From: Diphasiastrum complanatum
Lineage: Eukaryota > Streptophyta > Lycopodiopsida > Lycopodiales > Lycopodiaceae
Direction of reading: 5' to 3'
NCBI GenBank assembly: GCA_029204225.1
Contig: CM055094.1
Span: 28,878,107 to 28,942,106 of the forward strand
DNA length: 64,000 bases
Shown: in pieces, positions 42,301 to 50,921 of the stretch
Layout: each line of letters starts with the position of its first letter
Position numbering within the stretch: the stretch's first letter is position 1
Translations under genes and position numbers: made by a program
Notes under the pieces: model-generated
What the model was told of the DNA's origin: nothing
Database searches by the model: none
The model's input: the letters and a program-made list of their open reading frames with translations, nothing else

Positions 42301-42776
42301 AGTAACACGGGTTATCAAGAAGAAAAAAGATAACAATACACCCACCCATGTATGCACGCTGTGTTTCTTGTTACCAGTTTTTAATTTTCTGAAATTTTTA
42401 GTGAACCCCAGTCCTTCCCTCCGCAAATGAAGCACGAAAGATGCCATGCCCTAAATTAAGGACAAACCTAATTTGAAGACAGACCTGTGATGGAGCAACC
42501 GGCCCGTTGGACATAGTCCTTCTGATTCTGTTGCTGGTGTTCCTGTGAGGAATGGAAGCAATGTGGATCTAGATAAAAGAGCCTTCTCTGAGGGAAGTGC
42601 TTCCACCAGCCCAAGTTCAGAACGAAGACCAAATTGAAGAAGTAGAATGTGGCGCAGATGAACCTCCTGCTGTTTTTGCAGTGTTTGTATGAGCGGCTGC
42701 TTCCTGCCTACGCATCCCACCGGCTTCTCAGCTTCATGTGACATCGACCTCTTCCTCCTCGTCTGGCTTCCGCCAT
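12804..42776 (-). CDS. FPA: FPA-like RRM-SPOC protein (Spen family), seven exons
   Basis: Coding exons in order: 42721-42776, 42485-42542, 41950-42288, 16348-16590, 15938-16063, 14675-15834, 12804-14592. All junctions are GT-AG and in phase, giving 1256 residues. RRM1 (about 81-151; [14 protein letters not shown]), RRM2 (158-225; [14 protein letters not shown]) and RRM3 (300-372; [14 protein letters not shown]) are followed by a Gly/Pro linker. A SPOC domain (about 632-760; [47 protein letters not shown]) and a 480-residue Gln/Pro-rich tail with LTPELIASL complete it. In Arabidopsis FPA is nuclear, controls poly(A)-site choice and promotes flowering through FLC. The body is firm. The first two exons are inferred from ATGGCGG context, an in-phase CG|GTGGGA donor and a CTCACAG acceptor; translation could instead begin at ATG in exon 2 or exon 3 ([11 protein letters not shown]). 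Confidence 0.9.
16591..17571. other. Intron segment, nothing recognised
   Basis: Ordinary AT-rich intronic DNA downstream of the RRM2 acceptor; short chance ORFs only. Confidence 0.5.
17572..17604. repeat. (TG)n microsatellite
   Basis: Uninterrupted TG run of 33 bp within the FPA intron. Confidence 0.95.
17960..18367 (+). mobile_element. LINE ORF1-like relic
   Basis: Two plus-strand frames together resemble the C-terminal part of a plant LINE ORF1 protein. The first reads ...[20 protein letters not shown]. After a one-base frame change near 18212 the second reads [20 protein letters not shown], then [16 protein letters not shown] and a stop at 18365. The motif pair DEDLT and [10 protein letters not shown] is characteristic of such ORF1 proteins. 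It is antisense to FPA. A TTC/CT microsatellite follows about 240 bp downstream. Confidence 0.6.
18608..18697. repeat. (TTC)n followed by (CT)n microsatellite
   Basis: TTC repeats to about 18636, then about 31 uninterrupted CT units to 18697. Confidence 0.97.
18698..21457. other. Intron segment, nothing firmly recognised
   Basis: AT-rich, with several 60-90 codon frames lacking motifs. Motif CCTGG recurs around 20310-20660 but no element boundaries are visible. Confidence 0.45.
21458..22717 (+). pseudogene. hAT transposase relic 1, split over several segments
   Basis: Four segments read in plus-strand order as the C-terminal half of a plant hAT transposase. Segment 21458-21676 has [17 protein letters not shown]. 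Segment 21858-22140, after a TGTGTAG acceptor-like site, has [15 protein letters not shown] and [20 protein letters not shown], the conserved hAT dimerisation motif. Segment 22262-22366 has [15 protein letters not shown]. Segment 22496-22717 is a Glu/Ser-rich acidic tail. Splice-like sites between segments suggest the original gene had introns. The N-terminal BED finger and catalytic region are not seen. It is antisense to FPA. Confidence 0.75.
22718..24204. other. Intron segment, one unclassified open frame
   Basis: A plus-strand frame at 23857-24204 (115 codons; [29 protein letters not shown]) is longer than its surroundings but has no motif I recognise and runs into the TG repeat. It may be transposon-derived. 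Otherwise nothing is recognised. Confidence 0.4.
24205..24343. repeat. Compound (TG)n-(GA)n microsatellite
   Basis: Interrupted TG/CG alternation 24205-24256, then pure TG to about 24304, then pure GA to 24343. Alternating purine-pyrimidine DNA of this kind can adopt Z-form. Confidence 0.97.
24344..26702. other. Intron segment, nothing recognised
   Basis: AT-rich with no long frames and no recognisable repeats. The 25700-26600 part is comparatively pyrimidine-rich. Confidence 0.5.
26703..27123. repeat. Direct repeat, copy 1 (candidate LTR)
   Basis: Begins AAGGGGGTCTGAGGGCC and ends near ATCCTAGTTTGATCA. It shares most bases with 27586-28024, including GTGGTTGGCCTTGGAG, GTATAAGTAC (TATA-like) and GTTGGTAGCTACATG. 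A TATA-like box inside a 0.42-kb direct repeat suggests an LTR. Confidence 0.75.
27124..27585. other. Internal segment between direct repeats
   Basis: 462 bp without coding potential. No TGGTATCAGA-type primer site is seen after copy 1. If the flanking repeats are LTRs this is the internal part of a TRIM-like non-autonomous element. Confidence 0.4.
27586..28024. repeat. Direct repeat, copy 2 (candidate LTR)
   Basis: Diverged direct copy of 26703-27123, offset 883 bp. The same ordered landmarks are present, with scattered substitutions and small indels. Confidence 0.75.
28025..30099. other. Intron segment, nothing firmly recognised
   Basis: Chance ORFs of 60-90 codons; none shows a known motif. 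Confidence 0.45.
30100..30585 (-). mobile_element. Probable Copia 3' LTR, minus strand (outer end not determined)
   Basis: On the minus strand a polypurine tract (AAGGGGGGC, about 30586-30594) follows the RNase H relic and is directly followed by TGTTGATTAGTTATGCC, a canonical TG LTR start at 30585. A related piece lies inverted at 33290-33397. The outer boundary near 30.1 kb is a guess. Confidence 0.5.
30596..31075 (-). mobile_element. Copia RNase H relic, minus strand
   Basis: The minus-strand translation contains [16 protein letters not shown], then [10 protein letters not shown], then [13 protein letters not shown] and [14 protein letters not shown]. This is the conserved C-terminus of Ty1/Copia polyproteins. 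Stops interrupt the frame, and the upstream polyprotein is lost where the inverted LTR copy at 31129 begins. Confidence 0.75.
31129..31927 (-). repeat. Inverted-repeat arm, left (LTR copy of a Copia family)
   Basis: About 800 bp matching the reverse complement of 34695-35508 over nearly its whole length, with scattered differences. Landmarks: GGTAGACCCCCATGCAC, GGAGAGAGATAGAGTTTG, GATTCATCTAATTGGCATAGAG and ATGTTAGGATCAA. It lacks the first bases of the LTR present on the right arm. Confidence 0.85.
32255..32995 (+). pseudogene. hAT transposase relic 2
   Basis: Plus-strand segments in order. Near 32284: VPRLVDRK, then [15 protein letters not shown], matching the plant hAT sequence LGxIYEAMDRAKE. 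Near 32500: [21 protein letters not shown]. 32791-32991: [13 protein letters not shown] and [18 protein letters not shown], the dimerisation motif in decayed form. Frames change between segments and stops occur. It lies between the arms of the inverted LTR pair and is antisense to FPA. Confidence 0.7.
33290..33397 (+). repeat. Partial Copia LTR copy inverted relative to 30466-30576
   Basis: TTTAACCCCTCTAGCTAAGCAC...ACTCATGGGGCATGTTAT...AAATACATGAGGCC matches the reverse complement of the LTR start at 30.47-30.58 kb. Confidence 0.7.
33585..34669 (+). mobile_element. Copia polyprotein relic (protease, reverse transcriptase, RNase H pieces)
   Basis: Frame 33585-34193 starts with the gag-pre-protease region: [13 protein letters not shown], with the catalytic DSG changed to DLG. 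It then jumps by internal deletion to reverse transcriptase ([29 protein letters not shown] in place of YVDDLLIA). 34200-34620 continues with [37 protein letters not shown] and [10 protein letters not shown], broken by stops. Catalytic changes and stops make it non-functional. It leads into the LTR at 34670. Confidence 0.85.
34670..35508 (+). repeat. Copia 3' LTR, right arm of the inverted pair
   Basis: Starts TGTTGTAGAATAGATGATGC right after the RNase H relic. 34695-35508 is the inverted counterpart of 31129-31927. Homology stops at ACCAAACT; the true LTR end may lie slightly beyond. Confidence 0.8.
35509..40594. other. Intron segment, nothing firmly recognised
   Basis: About 5 kb of AT-rich DNA with many stops on both strands. 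Charged short frames occur (for example 37186-37386) but no motif identifies an element. Confidence 0.45.
40595..40698. repeat. Long hairpin: about 45-bp imperfect inverted repeat with 13-nt loop
   Basis: Left arm 40595-40640 and right arm 40654-40698 pair with only a few mismatches (core TATCTCTCT...TGTTAGACA against its complement). The size and near-perfect stem resemble a young miRNA precursor or a very small MITE. Confidence 0.85.
40699..41949. other. Intron segment, nothing recognised
   Basis: Joins the hairpin to the RRM1 donor. Chance ORFs around 40968-41330 on both strands lack motifs. Confidence 0.45.
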
Positions 42777-42986
42777 CGCCAGATGGATCGTGAGCAGCAG
42801 CGAACAAAATGGACGACTACCAAAATCTAAGCTTTCTTAAGGGTTTGGGCTGGTACCATGCCTGCCAAAAAAATGGCCACCCGCTGTTTCACACTACACC
42901 GTGGCCAACTTGGTGGATAAGGCCGGCGACCTTATTTTAGGGGATGGTCTTCTATTCACCTTCACGTGCTTTAAGGTTCATTTGGG
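42777..42986. promoter_or_regulatory. Short 5' region of the FPA-like gene
   Basis: Only about 210 bp separate the proposed FPA start codon from the plus-strand retroelement relic, so the promoter and 5' UTR either lie here or within the relic. No TATA box is clear. Confidence 0.35.
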
Positions 42987-43840
42987 GAGCCCATGAAGTT
43001 CATGGAGCATCTTCACTCTTATTCCTTCGGTCAACTTATTAAAGATTTACCTTCCGATGCAGTTCGAGCTCGTCTTCTTTCTTGTGCTGGTCCAAGTGCA
43101 GGGGCTTGATTGGTTGCACATCCAGTTCTTCCACTATTGCGAGTCAACAATGACTTGTTTATAACTACCCTTTGAACCAGATTGGGACTTCCACATCCAA
43201 TGTTAATTGGTATCTTTAAGTGTTCATGTGGGCATGTGTTGGATTCCTTGGGTACTCATCTAATGCGGTGCCTCTCAGGTAGAGAACGTATTGTTTCACA
43301 TGACTCCATTCGTGATGCCCTTACTGCTATTGCTCATGATAGTGGTTTTCATGTTGTTCGAGAACAGACAAACATGTTACCAGGGCCTTCTTCGCAATCT
43401 ACTCGACGACGAGTTGACCTTGTTCTCTCGCATGCTGGAATTCGTACTGTTGTAATTGCTGATCCCTCTTGTCAGGACCTCCTTCGTCGTTCTTCCACCG
43501 CTGCATCTCACGCAGCTCGAGAAAAGGAAAGAGATTATAATGATTGTGCACCCGGTGAAGATTTCATCCCCTTTGCCTTGGAAACATATGGTTGTCTTCA
43601 CAAAAAATTTAATGATTGTGCAGAGCTTATGGTGAAACGCAAGGACCAAGCATTATCTTACCTTCCGTCATTGTTTCTTTCTACCATCAGCATATTTCTA
43701 TAGCATTACAACGTTCACAAGCGGTTTCAATTCTTCGACGAGCTCAGTCTATAGGAGCGGCTGCTTCAAAGCTTCTTGCATTACCTATTACTGGATCTAT
43801 TTTAGTTAGTGATTTACATCAGGCAGTTGGTTTTGAGTAA
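42987..43840 (+). mobile_element. 3' end of a non-LTR retroelement with CCHC/restriction-like endonuclease tail
   Basis: One frame from 42987 reads FGQLIKDLPSDAVRARLLSC, AGPSAGA with a stop where Trp is expected, and after a second stop an open frame 43182-43703: TRLGLPHP, CSCGHVLDSLGTHLMRC, RRRVDLVLSHAGIRTVVIADP, AAREKERDY, FIPFALETYGCLH. A frame change near 43665 restores VSFYHQHISIALQRSQAVSILRRA up to a stop at 43838. C-x-C-x8-H-x3-C followed by R-V-D, an A-D-P strand and K-x3-Y fits the zinc knuckle plus PD-(D/E)XK-like endonuclease at the C-terminus of RLE-type non-LTR elements. Assignment is by motif order only; reverse transcriptase is absent here. Confidence 0.6.
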
Positions 43841-43902
43841 TTAGCTTACTATTTAGTTACTGATCTACATCAGGCAGTTGGTTTTAAGTAATTAACTTAC
43901 TA
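43801..43902. repeat. 51-bp tandem duplication
   Basis: TTTAGTTAGTGATTTACATC...TTACTA is repeated directly at 43852-43902 with few differences. The first copy contains the stop of the retroelement ORF. Confidence 0.9.
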
Positions 43903-45310
43903 TTCTAAGTTTTACTTAGCTATTGGTTAGTTTAATTCATTTTTGCCGTTCTACGGTATTATTTTAAATACTTTAATCTTCTTGTTTGATATCCCGCCAC
44001 CACCAATGGAGGAGAGAATAAATGCGAGAGAATCTCATGCAAATGGGAGAGACGAAGTAGATTCGATTTGAAAACATGCATGACATTGTTGCCTAGTAAG
44101 TGGCGCTTCTTTAGAGTGCAACAGATGGCGTTGCATTGCCAAATTAGCAATCTAAAACCATTCAAAGTGTGTTTATGTAGCCCATTTTCTTATCTCCCAT
44201 TTCATTTAATGGGCTCTTTCTATATCGGTAACTTAATCACAACTAAAGCATCCACCTACATGGACACAATAGCAAGTTTTATCCAACTTGCCCAATTGTG
44301 GAGGACAACATTGGATTTTTATGCTTTTAAGTTTTAGGTGTTATCAACCCCTGAGATCACCAAGAATCTAATTTGGGTGGGCCAACCAAACTCAAGCATG
44401 CTACACCAACTCATCACATGTGCAGAAATCATATTGTTTTTATGGCATTCCATTGTCATAACAAAAAAGTAATGAAGAAACCATGTAAATAGTACTTTTT
44501 GTCAATTTTACCACCATTGAGCTAGGCTTATACACATAATATAAATATCAAGCTACAATCATTTAAATTGAGCTCGAACCTCATGCACGCTGAACCGAGG
44601 CAGGTGCTCTGCGTTCTGAAATCCCAAGTGTATCCAAGGTTTGGGTTTGGTGCGCAAGAGTGTTGTCACAATCATCCAATTAGGATCCAAGATGATCTAC
44701 GGTTCAAGAGTCTGGGTTATTAGATCACGATGATCTGGGTTATTAGATCCAAGATGATCTGGGTTTTTAGATCACAATCAACCAAAGGATTTCAAGGAGA
44801 AATATTTTTTGAAGGTTGAAGGTGCAAATCCCCTAAAACTTCATTTAAAAATTTCAAACTGAAAGGCTAAAAGGGTCTCTAGAGGTTGAAGTTTTAAAAA
44901 AACTTTAGAAATAAGTTTCATTTCATTTTCTCCTTTCTCTTAATACTCTAACTAGAAGGGGCTTTTCTTGGTCAAAATAGCTCTAATTTTGACCAAAAAT
45001 TCTGGTAGCAGCTAGTTGGTGAACTCTCCGACATTCACAAAAAACATAGGATTGTAATTTCTCAAGGAAAAGCTCCATTCCATGCGGAATTTCCACCATC
45101 CCATAGCTTGAAGCTAGTAATTGCCAAAAACTAAATTTAGTATTTTTTGAAACTTGGAAGGCGGTTCAAAGCCAAATTTGGTGTTGGTAAGACCTGAGGC
45201 AAGTGGCTAAGCTCCACTGAGACAAGATCTGGAGTGTGGCATTGCATTCATTTCACATTTAAAACAAATTTTAAAGCATAAACGGCTAGTTTTTTGGAGC
45301 CACGTCCAAT
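43903..45310. other. Intergenic, nothing firmly recognised
   Basis: AT-rich. About 44685-44775 contains three imperfect copies of a 24-bp unit with GATGATCTGGGTTATTAGATC. No gene recognised. Confidence 0.5.
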
Positions 45311-45800
45311 ATGGGGGAAACCGTACTTGGAGAGACAAGTAAGCTTGACATAGTGTCCAATTACAGTGTTTGGAATTTTAAGTTCAAAAATATTCTCATG
45401 GAGAAGGAGCTCTTGGAGGTCATTATATGTGAGAAATCATATATAATGTTTGAAGCCGATGTAACAAAAAGGGCATATAGGGCCCTCACCATCATTAATT
45501 TATCAGTGAATGATCACTTGATCCCTCATATAAGCGATGCAACCACCCCGAGATAAGCCTAGGATGCATTAAGGAGACAATACAAACCTCGAATCCTTCA
45601 CACATTTTGTTTATGAGAAGCAAAATGAGTAATATCTAGATGGAGATCAATGAGAATATGACAAGCTACTTCACGCGTATAAGGACTCTACGAGATGAAC
45701 TCCATTCCATTGGAGAAGGTGGTGAGGGACATGGAGCTTGTTCAAATTTGCCTAAAAGGATTACAAAAACAAGAACGGTGTGGTATTGTACCACAAAGGC
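45311..45800 (+). mobile_element. Copia gag (UBN2-type) relic
   Basis: Frame 45311-45556 reads LDIVSNYSVWNFKFKNILME, the start of the gag of many plant Copia elements, then ALTIINLSVNDHLIPHI. Broken frames continue with ALRRQYKPR and DMELVQICLKGLQKQ, in the order of that family. Stops interrupt the sequence. Confidence 0.7.
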
Positions 45801-46529
45801 CTTGTCATAATAAGTTGTGTGCAAAAATTATTATTTTCAACGGATATATTTTTTTATTTTGAAATATGTGCATGATGTTCATAAGTTTGTACTATATAAT
45901 TAGAAATCTGATATCAGTTACAAGAAATTGGTGAAATTTGTTGATGATTATAATTTTGTTTTATTAGACAACATAATCCATGTTTGATTATACATATGTT
46001 TGTATATTATTTTTTCAACATGGTTATACTTGATTTTATTTTGAATGATATAAGAAATTGGAAAATTACATCATGATATTGTCCATTACCAATGTCTTGT
46101 ATCGTATACATAAGTTGAGAAAAGAAATAGTCTATGTTTGGTTAATTATTAATGTAAAGGTGATTGTTAAAAATTGATATGAAGCAGTGAGTTTGTGGAT
46201 GACTTTGTAACATGAGAACGTTAATATGATGTCGATTTGATAGAAATAGAAGTTATTGCATGAGGTAGTGAGAAACAACAAGTTCGTTGCTCAAAGCAAC
46301 AAGTTTCCCGAAGCTTAGATAACTCAAATACGTACATTTGGAATTGCTAAGTACTAACTTGTCATTGAATTTACATGAAGAGATCTAAATGACAAGATTT
46401 GTTGATGATTATTATGTCGTTGTATTAGACAACATAATCGGAATCACCTTTTCCAATGTTTGATTACTATTTACGATATATTTGAATAATATTCATAGCA
46501 TATTCGATCTGTATTCGCAAAATTAATAA
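45801..46529. other. Intergenic, nothing recognised
   Basis: Very AT-rich DNA without open frames. Confidence 0.5.
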
Positions 46530-46915
46530 TCATTGCTAAAAAGTATTCACATTCAATATTCACAATTTGTATTCATAGAATTCATGATCAGTATTCACGA
46601 ATATTCACGATTAATAATCACAATAATCACGACCAGTATTCAGAATATTTCAGTATTCACGATCAATATTCACAATCATCACGATCAGTCATGAGTATTC
46701 ACGATCAGTATTCCAGAGTATGATCACAATCAATATTCGCAGTCTCACGATCATTACTCACAATTTTACGATCAATATTCACAGTTTCACGATCAGTATT
46801 CACAGTTTCACGATCAGTATTCACAGTTTCATGGTCAGCATTGACAGTATCACGATCAAAATTCAGAGTATTCACATTTCAATATTCATGTTTTAGTATT
46901 CACATCTCAATCCAT
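46530..46915. repeat. Minisatellite of ATTCACGATCAGT-type units, 21-bp period at its core
   Basis: Core 46735-46860 holds about six copies of a 21-bp unit (TATTCACAGTTTCACGATCAG), the central ones nearly identical. Flanks contain degenerate ATTCAC/CGATCA pieces. Confidence 0.9.
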
Positions 46916-48410
46916 CAACTCCTCATCCAACCTGCAAAAAGGTCAAACACAGTGCAAACAAAGAAAAGAGATTGAGGATGGTGAGTAGGAGCAACAGTAG
47001 ATGAGAGAAGAGAAGAGGGCGAAACATAATTGAGCTTGCAAGTAACAAGAGAAGCCATGCGTTCTTTTTTCTAACATGTCTTTTCTTTCAACACTTGCAT
47101 AAACAATAACATGATTGTAAAAAAGATAAGAAATCAACAAGGTGCGTGATGATTGCATTAGAACATTGGTCAACTTGGCCTCCTCTTCTGTCAGCTTGGC
47201 CTCCTCTTCCATTTCATGCAAGCTTGTAGACTTGATATCAGCAAGTGTAGAATTTGCAGATATGAAATCAATCACCAATTTCAAATGCTATTTTATTTTC
47301 CAGATGCTATCATTTATTTTTCATGAATGCACGATCGCATACGCGTGGTGTAGTTGGGCCCTTAAGCACCATTAGTTTTATGTTTTCCATGCGTGCATGA
47401 TCACTTACATGTGAGTTAGGCCATTAACCACCATTCAACAAACATAGTTTGTTATTTTCCATGCACCCCCATGCATGCATGATCACTTAATGTGAGTAGT
47501 TGGGCCCTTAACCAAGGTCCAAGCCTAAAAAATTGAGATTGCCTCCACTTTTTATCCCTTAATGTTGACTTTTTTCTAAATTGTTGATCAACCTCAACAC
47601 ATAGTATTATAGCCTTTCCAAGGCAAGGCCAAAAAGCAAATGAGTGAGTTTCTGCAATATCTACAATAAGACATCTCACATCTGAAGTTGATTTTGTAGC
47701 TCATGGAGCTAAATATGTTGCCTTTTTCTTGTGTAAGTTAAAATGGATTCAATATGCATTCAATAATTTTGGTTTTCAGGATGTATTATCTTAAACAAAC
47801 GAATATCGGGCATGCAGAAGATCCACTATGACTTATGTACATTGGAGGGCTTAGAAATAGGGAATGATCAGCAAGTGAATAAGATGTTGAATCCGTGCAT
47901 CACTATTCTTTAGATTATTTGGGTTTGCATTCTCTTTTCACAAGCTATCCATTCATGCGTTTATTTTTTTTCTAAGCTTTTGGTTTTGCTTATGGCTGAT
48001 GCATATGAAACAAGCTTTGGCTTTTGCTTATGCCTCATGCATTGTTTGCATGACTTCATAGTGCGCACAGATGCATGTTACTTTAGCACTCAACAATTAA
48101 CACATAGTATTGCCTTTGCAAGGCAAGGCCAACAAGTGATCCAATTCCATGAACAATTACATAGGGTAACAATTTTTTGAGTATTCTTTTGTTAAAGAGA
48201 AAAGGGAATCTAAGTGAATCCAATTGCCTCTCTCCCTATTATCTCGAGTCTATTTTAATCAATTCTAACAAATTTGTAGGCCATACCTAGTGTCATAAAA
48301 GTACATCTATCTTCAATTTAATATGCTAGCCTTTTGAAAAATATATATTGAATAATAAAGAAGCACACAAACACTTGATGTCTATTGAAAGAACTAGAGG
48401 CCTAAAACTA
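46916..48410. other. Intergenic with short repeats
   Basis: Around 47320-47515 a roughly 70-bp motif (TTTTCCATGC...GCATGATCACTTA...GTTGGGCCCTTAA) occurs in three imperfect direct copies. CACATAGTATT...AAGGCAAGGCCAA recurs at 47596-47634 and 48100-48132. No gene is recognised. Confidence 0.5.
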
Positions 48411-48419
48411 CAAACAGGG

Positions 48420-48660
48420 TGAACCTTAAGTTGGATGTCGTGGGCCAAAGAAGCTCCAGCCATACATGACATATTTGGTCATGTAATTTGAACTCTCAAT
48501 CCGACCGACTGGCTTCTACCGTCTTTGTGAGGATTTCACATATAACCTTATTCGTGGACTCAGTCTGCTCGTTACATCTTGGGTAATATGGGGCACCACC
48601 ATTAATGACAAACCACTAATTGTTGCATGTGCTTATTTGACCAACTACACACAGCGCTAC
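48420..48660 (-). mobile_element. Gypsy integrase relic, minus strand
   Basis: The minus-strand translation reads VINGGAPYYPRCNEQTESTNK, then ICEILTKTVEASRSD followed by a stop. This is the integrase core segment around S/T-PYYPQANGQAE-x-TNK, with the usual STPYYP changed. It resembles the plus-strand integrase at 61.5 kb (ITKTVEASESDWEHKLH), so both probably come from one family. Confidence 0.65.
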
Positions 48661-49451
48661 AGGTCGAAAGATTCTACAAATCTCGATTTCTCTTTTTCAT
48701 ATGATGGCAAATTCAAGACTGCACAGCCAGAGCCTTTATGACTGGGCCCAGTTTGCATCTAAATGCATTCATAAGTGCATAAAAAACAAATAGTCATCCA
48801 CACTACTGGGCTACCTCCTGGCAGACCTTATTCCACAGCAGGTGGTACAAAAGGTACGAGAATACCTGAGGCCATTACAATTTGGAAATATATTACTTTT
48901 TCAAGTATTTGAAGCCCTGGGAAGGAAAATGAGTGTGAGAAAACAGTCCGTGAGGCAACAAGGCGAGCAGGATACGCAAGAGGTTCTCAAGCATGCCGAA
49001 ATGTGAGAGGCCGATGAGAGATCTCAATTTTATGAAATAGTTTTTGCGGAAAGTAAGCACTTGGTTTTACGCAAGCAAACGCGAATCTACGCTTTTCCAG
49101 GTGCCAGGCAAAGAGCCAATGCGAAAGAGAAAGTGACGTCATTCGACATGTGTTGTAGTGGGTCCTACAATAGATTAGGGGAGGATGATGTTGGCTGATT
49201 TTGAGGAATCCTCAAGATGTTGGGCTAAAGCTATTCTAAGAGCACCTCTCACCTTAAACCGAGGAGGTCTCTGAGAGAAGAAGAAGAGGATGAAGAATGA
49301 GAGCTGAGAAGTACTAGCTAGGACAACAATTAGAAATCATGTGAGCCTCATGGTGAATCCTAAGTGATGGAATGACCATGTAGGAGCTAGTATGAATAGG
49401 CAGTTGTAATAAATGTTGTAGATGGTGACCTCTAGTGGAGGAACTAATTCC
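48661..49451. other. Intergenic, nothing firmly recognised
   Basis: A broken plus-strand frame near 48820-49190 (polar, rich in Arg and Gln) has no recognisable motif. Confidence 0.4.
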
Positions 49452-50594
49452 TGTCGAAAATAGGTTAGATAATCGTAGCGAAAACTTCCTACTTCCAGTG
49501 CATGACTACGCCTATAAAAAATTGAACAAAGCAGTAATGATGGGAATCACGTTCAATTTTTAGCTACTAACTTTGAAATCGCTAGATACTAAGTGATTAC
49601 GTAGCCAAACATGAAGTATTGAATTCTCAGACAATTTTATCAATTACAAAGGAAATACAGAGATGCATGCATTCTAACATATATTGAACGCAATAAAAGA
49701 TAGGTATTGATTCAGAAAAACAAAATCCGATGCTAATGAATGCAAAACATTAGCGGATAGAAACCGTGCACTCTAAGCTATCTCTGAGTAATTGAGGATA
49801 AGTCTGATAACAAACAACTATGCTGATAAGCAATAGCGTAATAGCAACTCTAAAATATAACTCTAAAAGTGAGCTAGAATGCTCAAGAGAGTTCAAGCTT
49901 AAAAGCTTGATAGAGAGCTAACTTGCAATACTTGCTGATATTAAATTACTTACATTAAAACTGTATAAATCTGATCAGCTATTTATACTAAGAAATTAGG
50001 TCGTCAATTGCGATTACCAGTTGGCTGATATCCGCTGGCATCCATCCGGTTCCTTGTCATTGATTGCTGATAAGCGGTGAAATTGGCCGTAAACGTTTTG
50101 TCTGCATAAATGAACCAAACTATCACTTTTGCAAAAATGAACTAAAACAACCACAGGCGACACCGTCGCAAAAGGCGACAATATTGAGATTTTGTGAAAA
50201 ATGCGACAGTGCCTTAAAAACTGATTTAGAGTTGCCCTACACTTTGCCAAAGTCATTTTCTTAACTTTTGAGGCTCTTTGGAGAAAGCAAAAAGTGCGAC
50301 ATTTTGTCAAGTGAAAAATGTGACTGCATATTTGCTTGCAAATCCTGACAGGCGAAAAATGCAAAAAGCAACACTGCATCTTTACACGAAATTCCTGACA
50401 TGCGAGAAAGCTTAAGTGAGAGAAAAATGAAATGCGACACTATGGTAAAACTCCGTGTAATTCTGCAGATTGTGTGAAAACACTTGTAAAACTGCAGACT
50501 ATGTGAAGACACGGAAAAATCCGCAGAACTGGATAAACAACGGATGAAGATTAAAACCGATTAGTTGATTGGTAAGAAGGAGAATAATCCAACA
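49452..50594 (-). repeat. Copia 3' LTR, minus strand, about 1.14 kb
   Basis: On the minus strand it starts TGTTGGATTATTCTCC at 50594, right after a polypurine tract (ATTAAGGGGGAG), and ends TTTTCGACA at 49452. The same family lies inverted at 57761-58732, where ...TTTCGACA is followed by a primer site. Shared features include the GCATTTTTCGCCTGTCA units and GGCGTAGTCATGCA. Confidence 0.8.
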
Positions 50595-50606
50595 CTCCCC
50601 CTTAAT

Positions 50607-50920
50607 CTGAATCCTTGAATGCTTTGACCTTCAAACTTAGTTCTACATAGAATCTTCTGTGTGTATCCAACTTAATGCTTTGGTAAAAATATCAACTATC
50701 ATATCTTGCGTTCTATAGTACTGCAATCTGACCTCTTCGTTGAGAACTGTGCTTCTGACGAAATGATACTTCAGTTCAATGTGCTTACTCCCGGAATGAA
50801 ATCTAGGGTTGGCTAATAAAGCCATGGCACTTTGATTATCACAAAATAATGTCGTCGGAGCATATGGATTCAGACCGATATCTGAAAGTAAGTTTCTTAA
50901 CCAAATTGCTTCCAAGACCC
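50607..50920 (-). mobile_element. Copia RNase H relic, minus strand
   Basis: The minus-strand frame gives VLEAIWLRNLLSDIGLNP, TLFCDNQSAMALLANPRFH, SKHIELKYHFVR and YYRTQDMIVDIFTKAL, followed by the polypurine tract and LTR. It begins abruptly at the junction with an opposite Copia fragment at about 50.92 kb. Confidence 0.85.
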
Positions 50921-50921
50921 A

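Noticed and set aside
42451-42807. Minus-strand 118-codon frame overlapping the FPA 5' exons
   Set aside because: Its nominal start is TTG, not ATG, and it reads through two good splice sites; the spliced model gives an in-phase protein.
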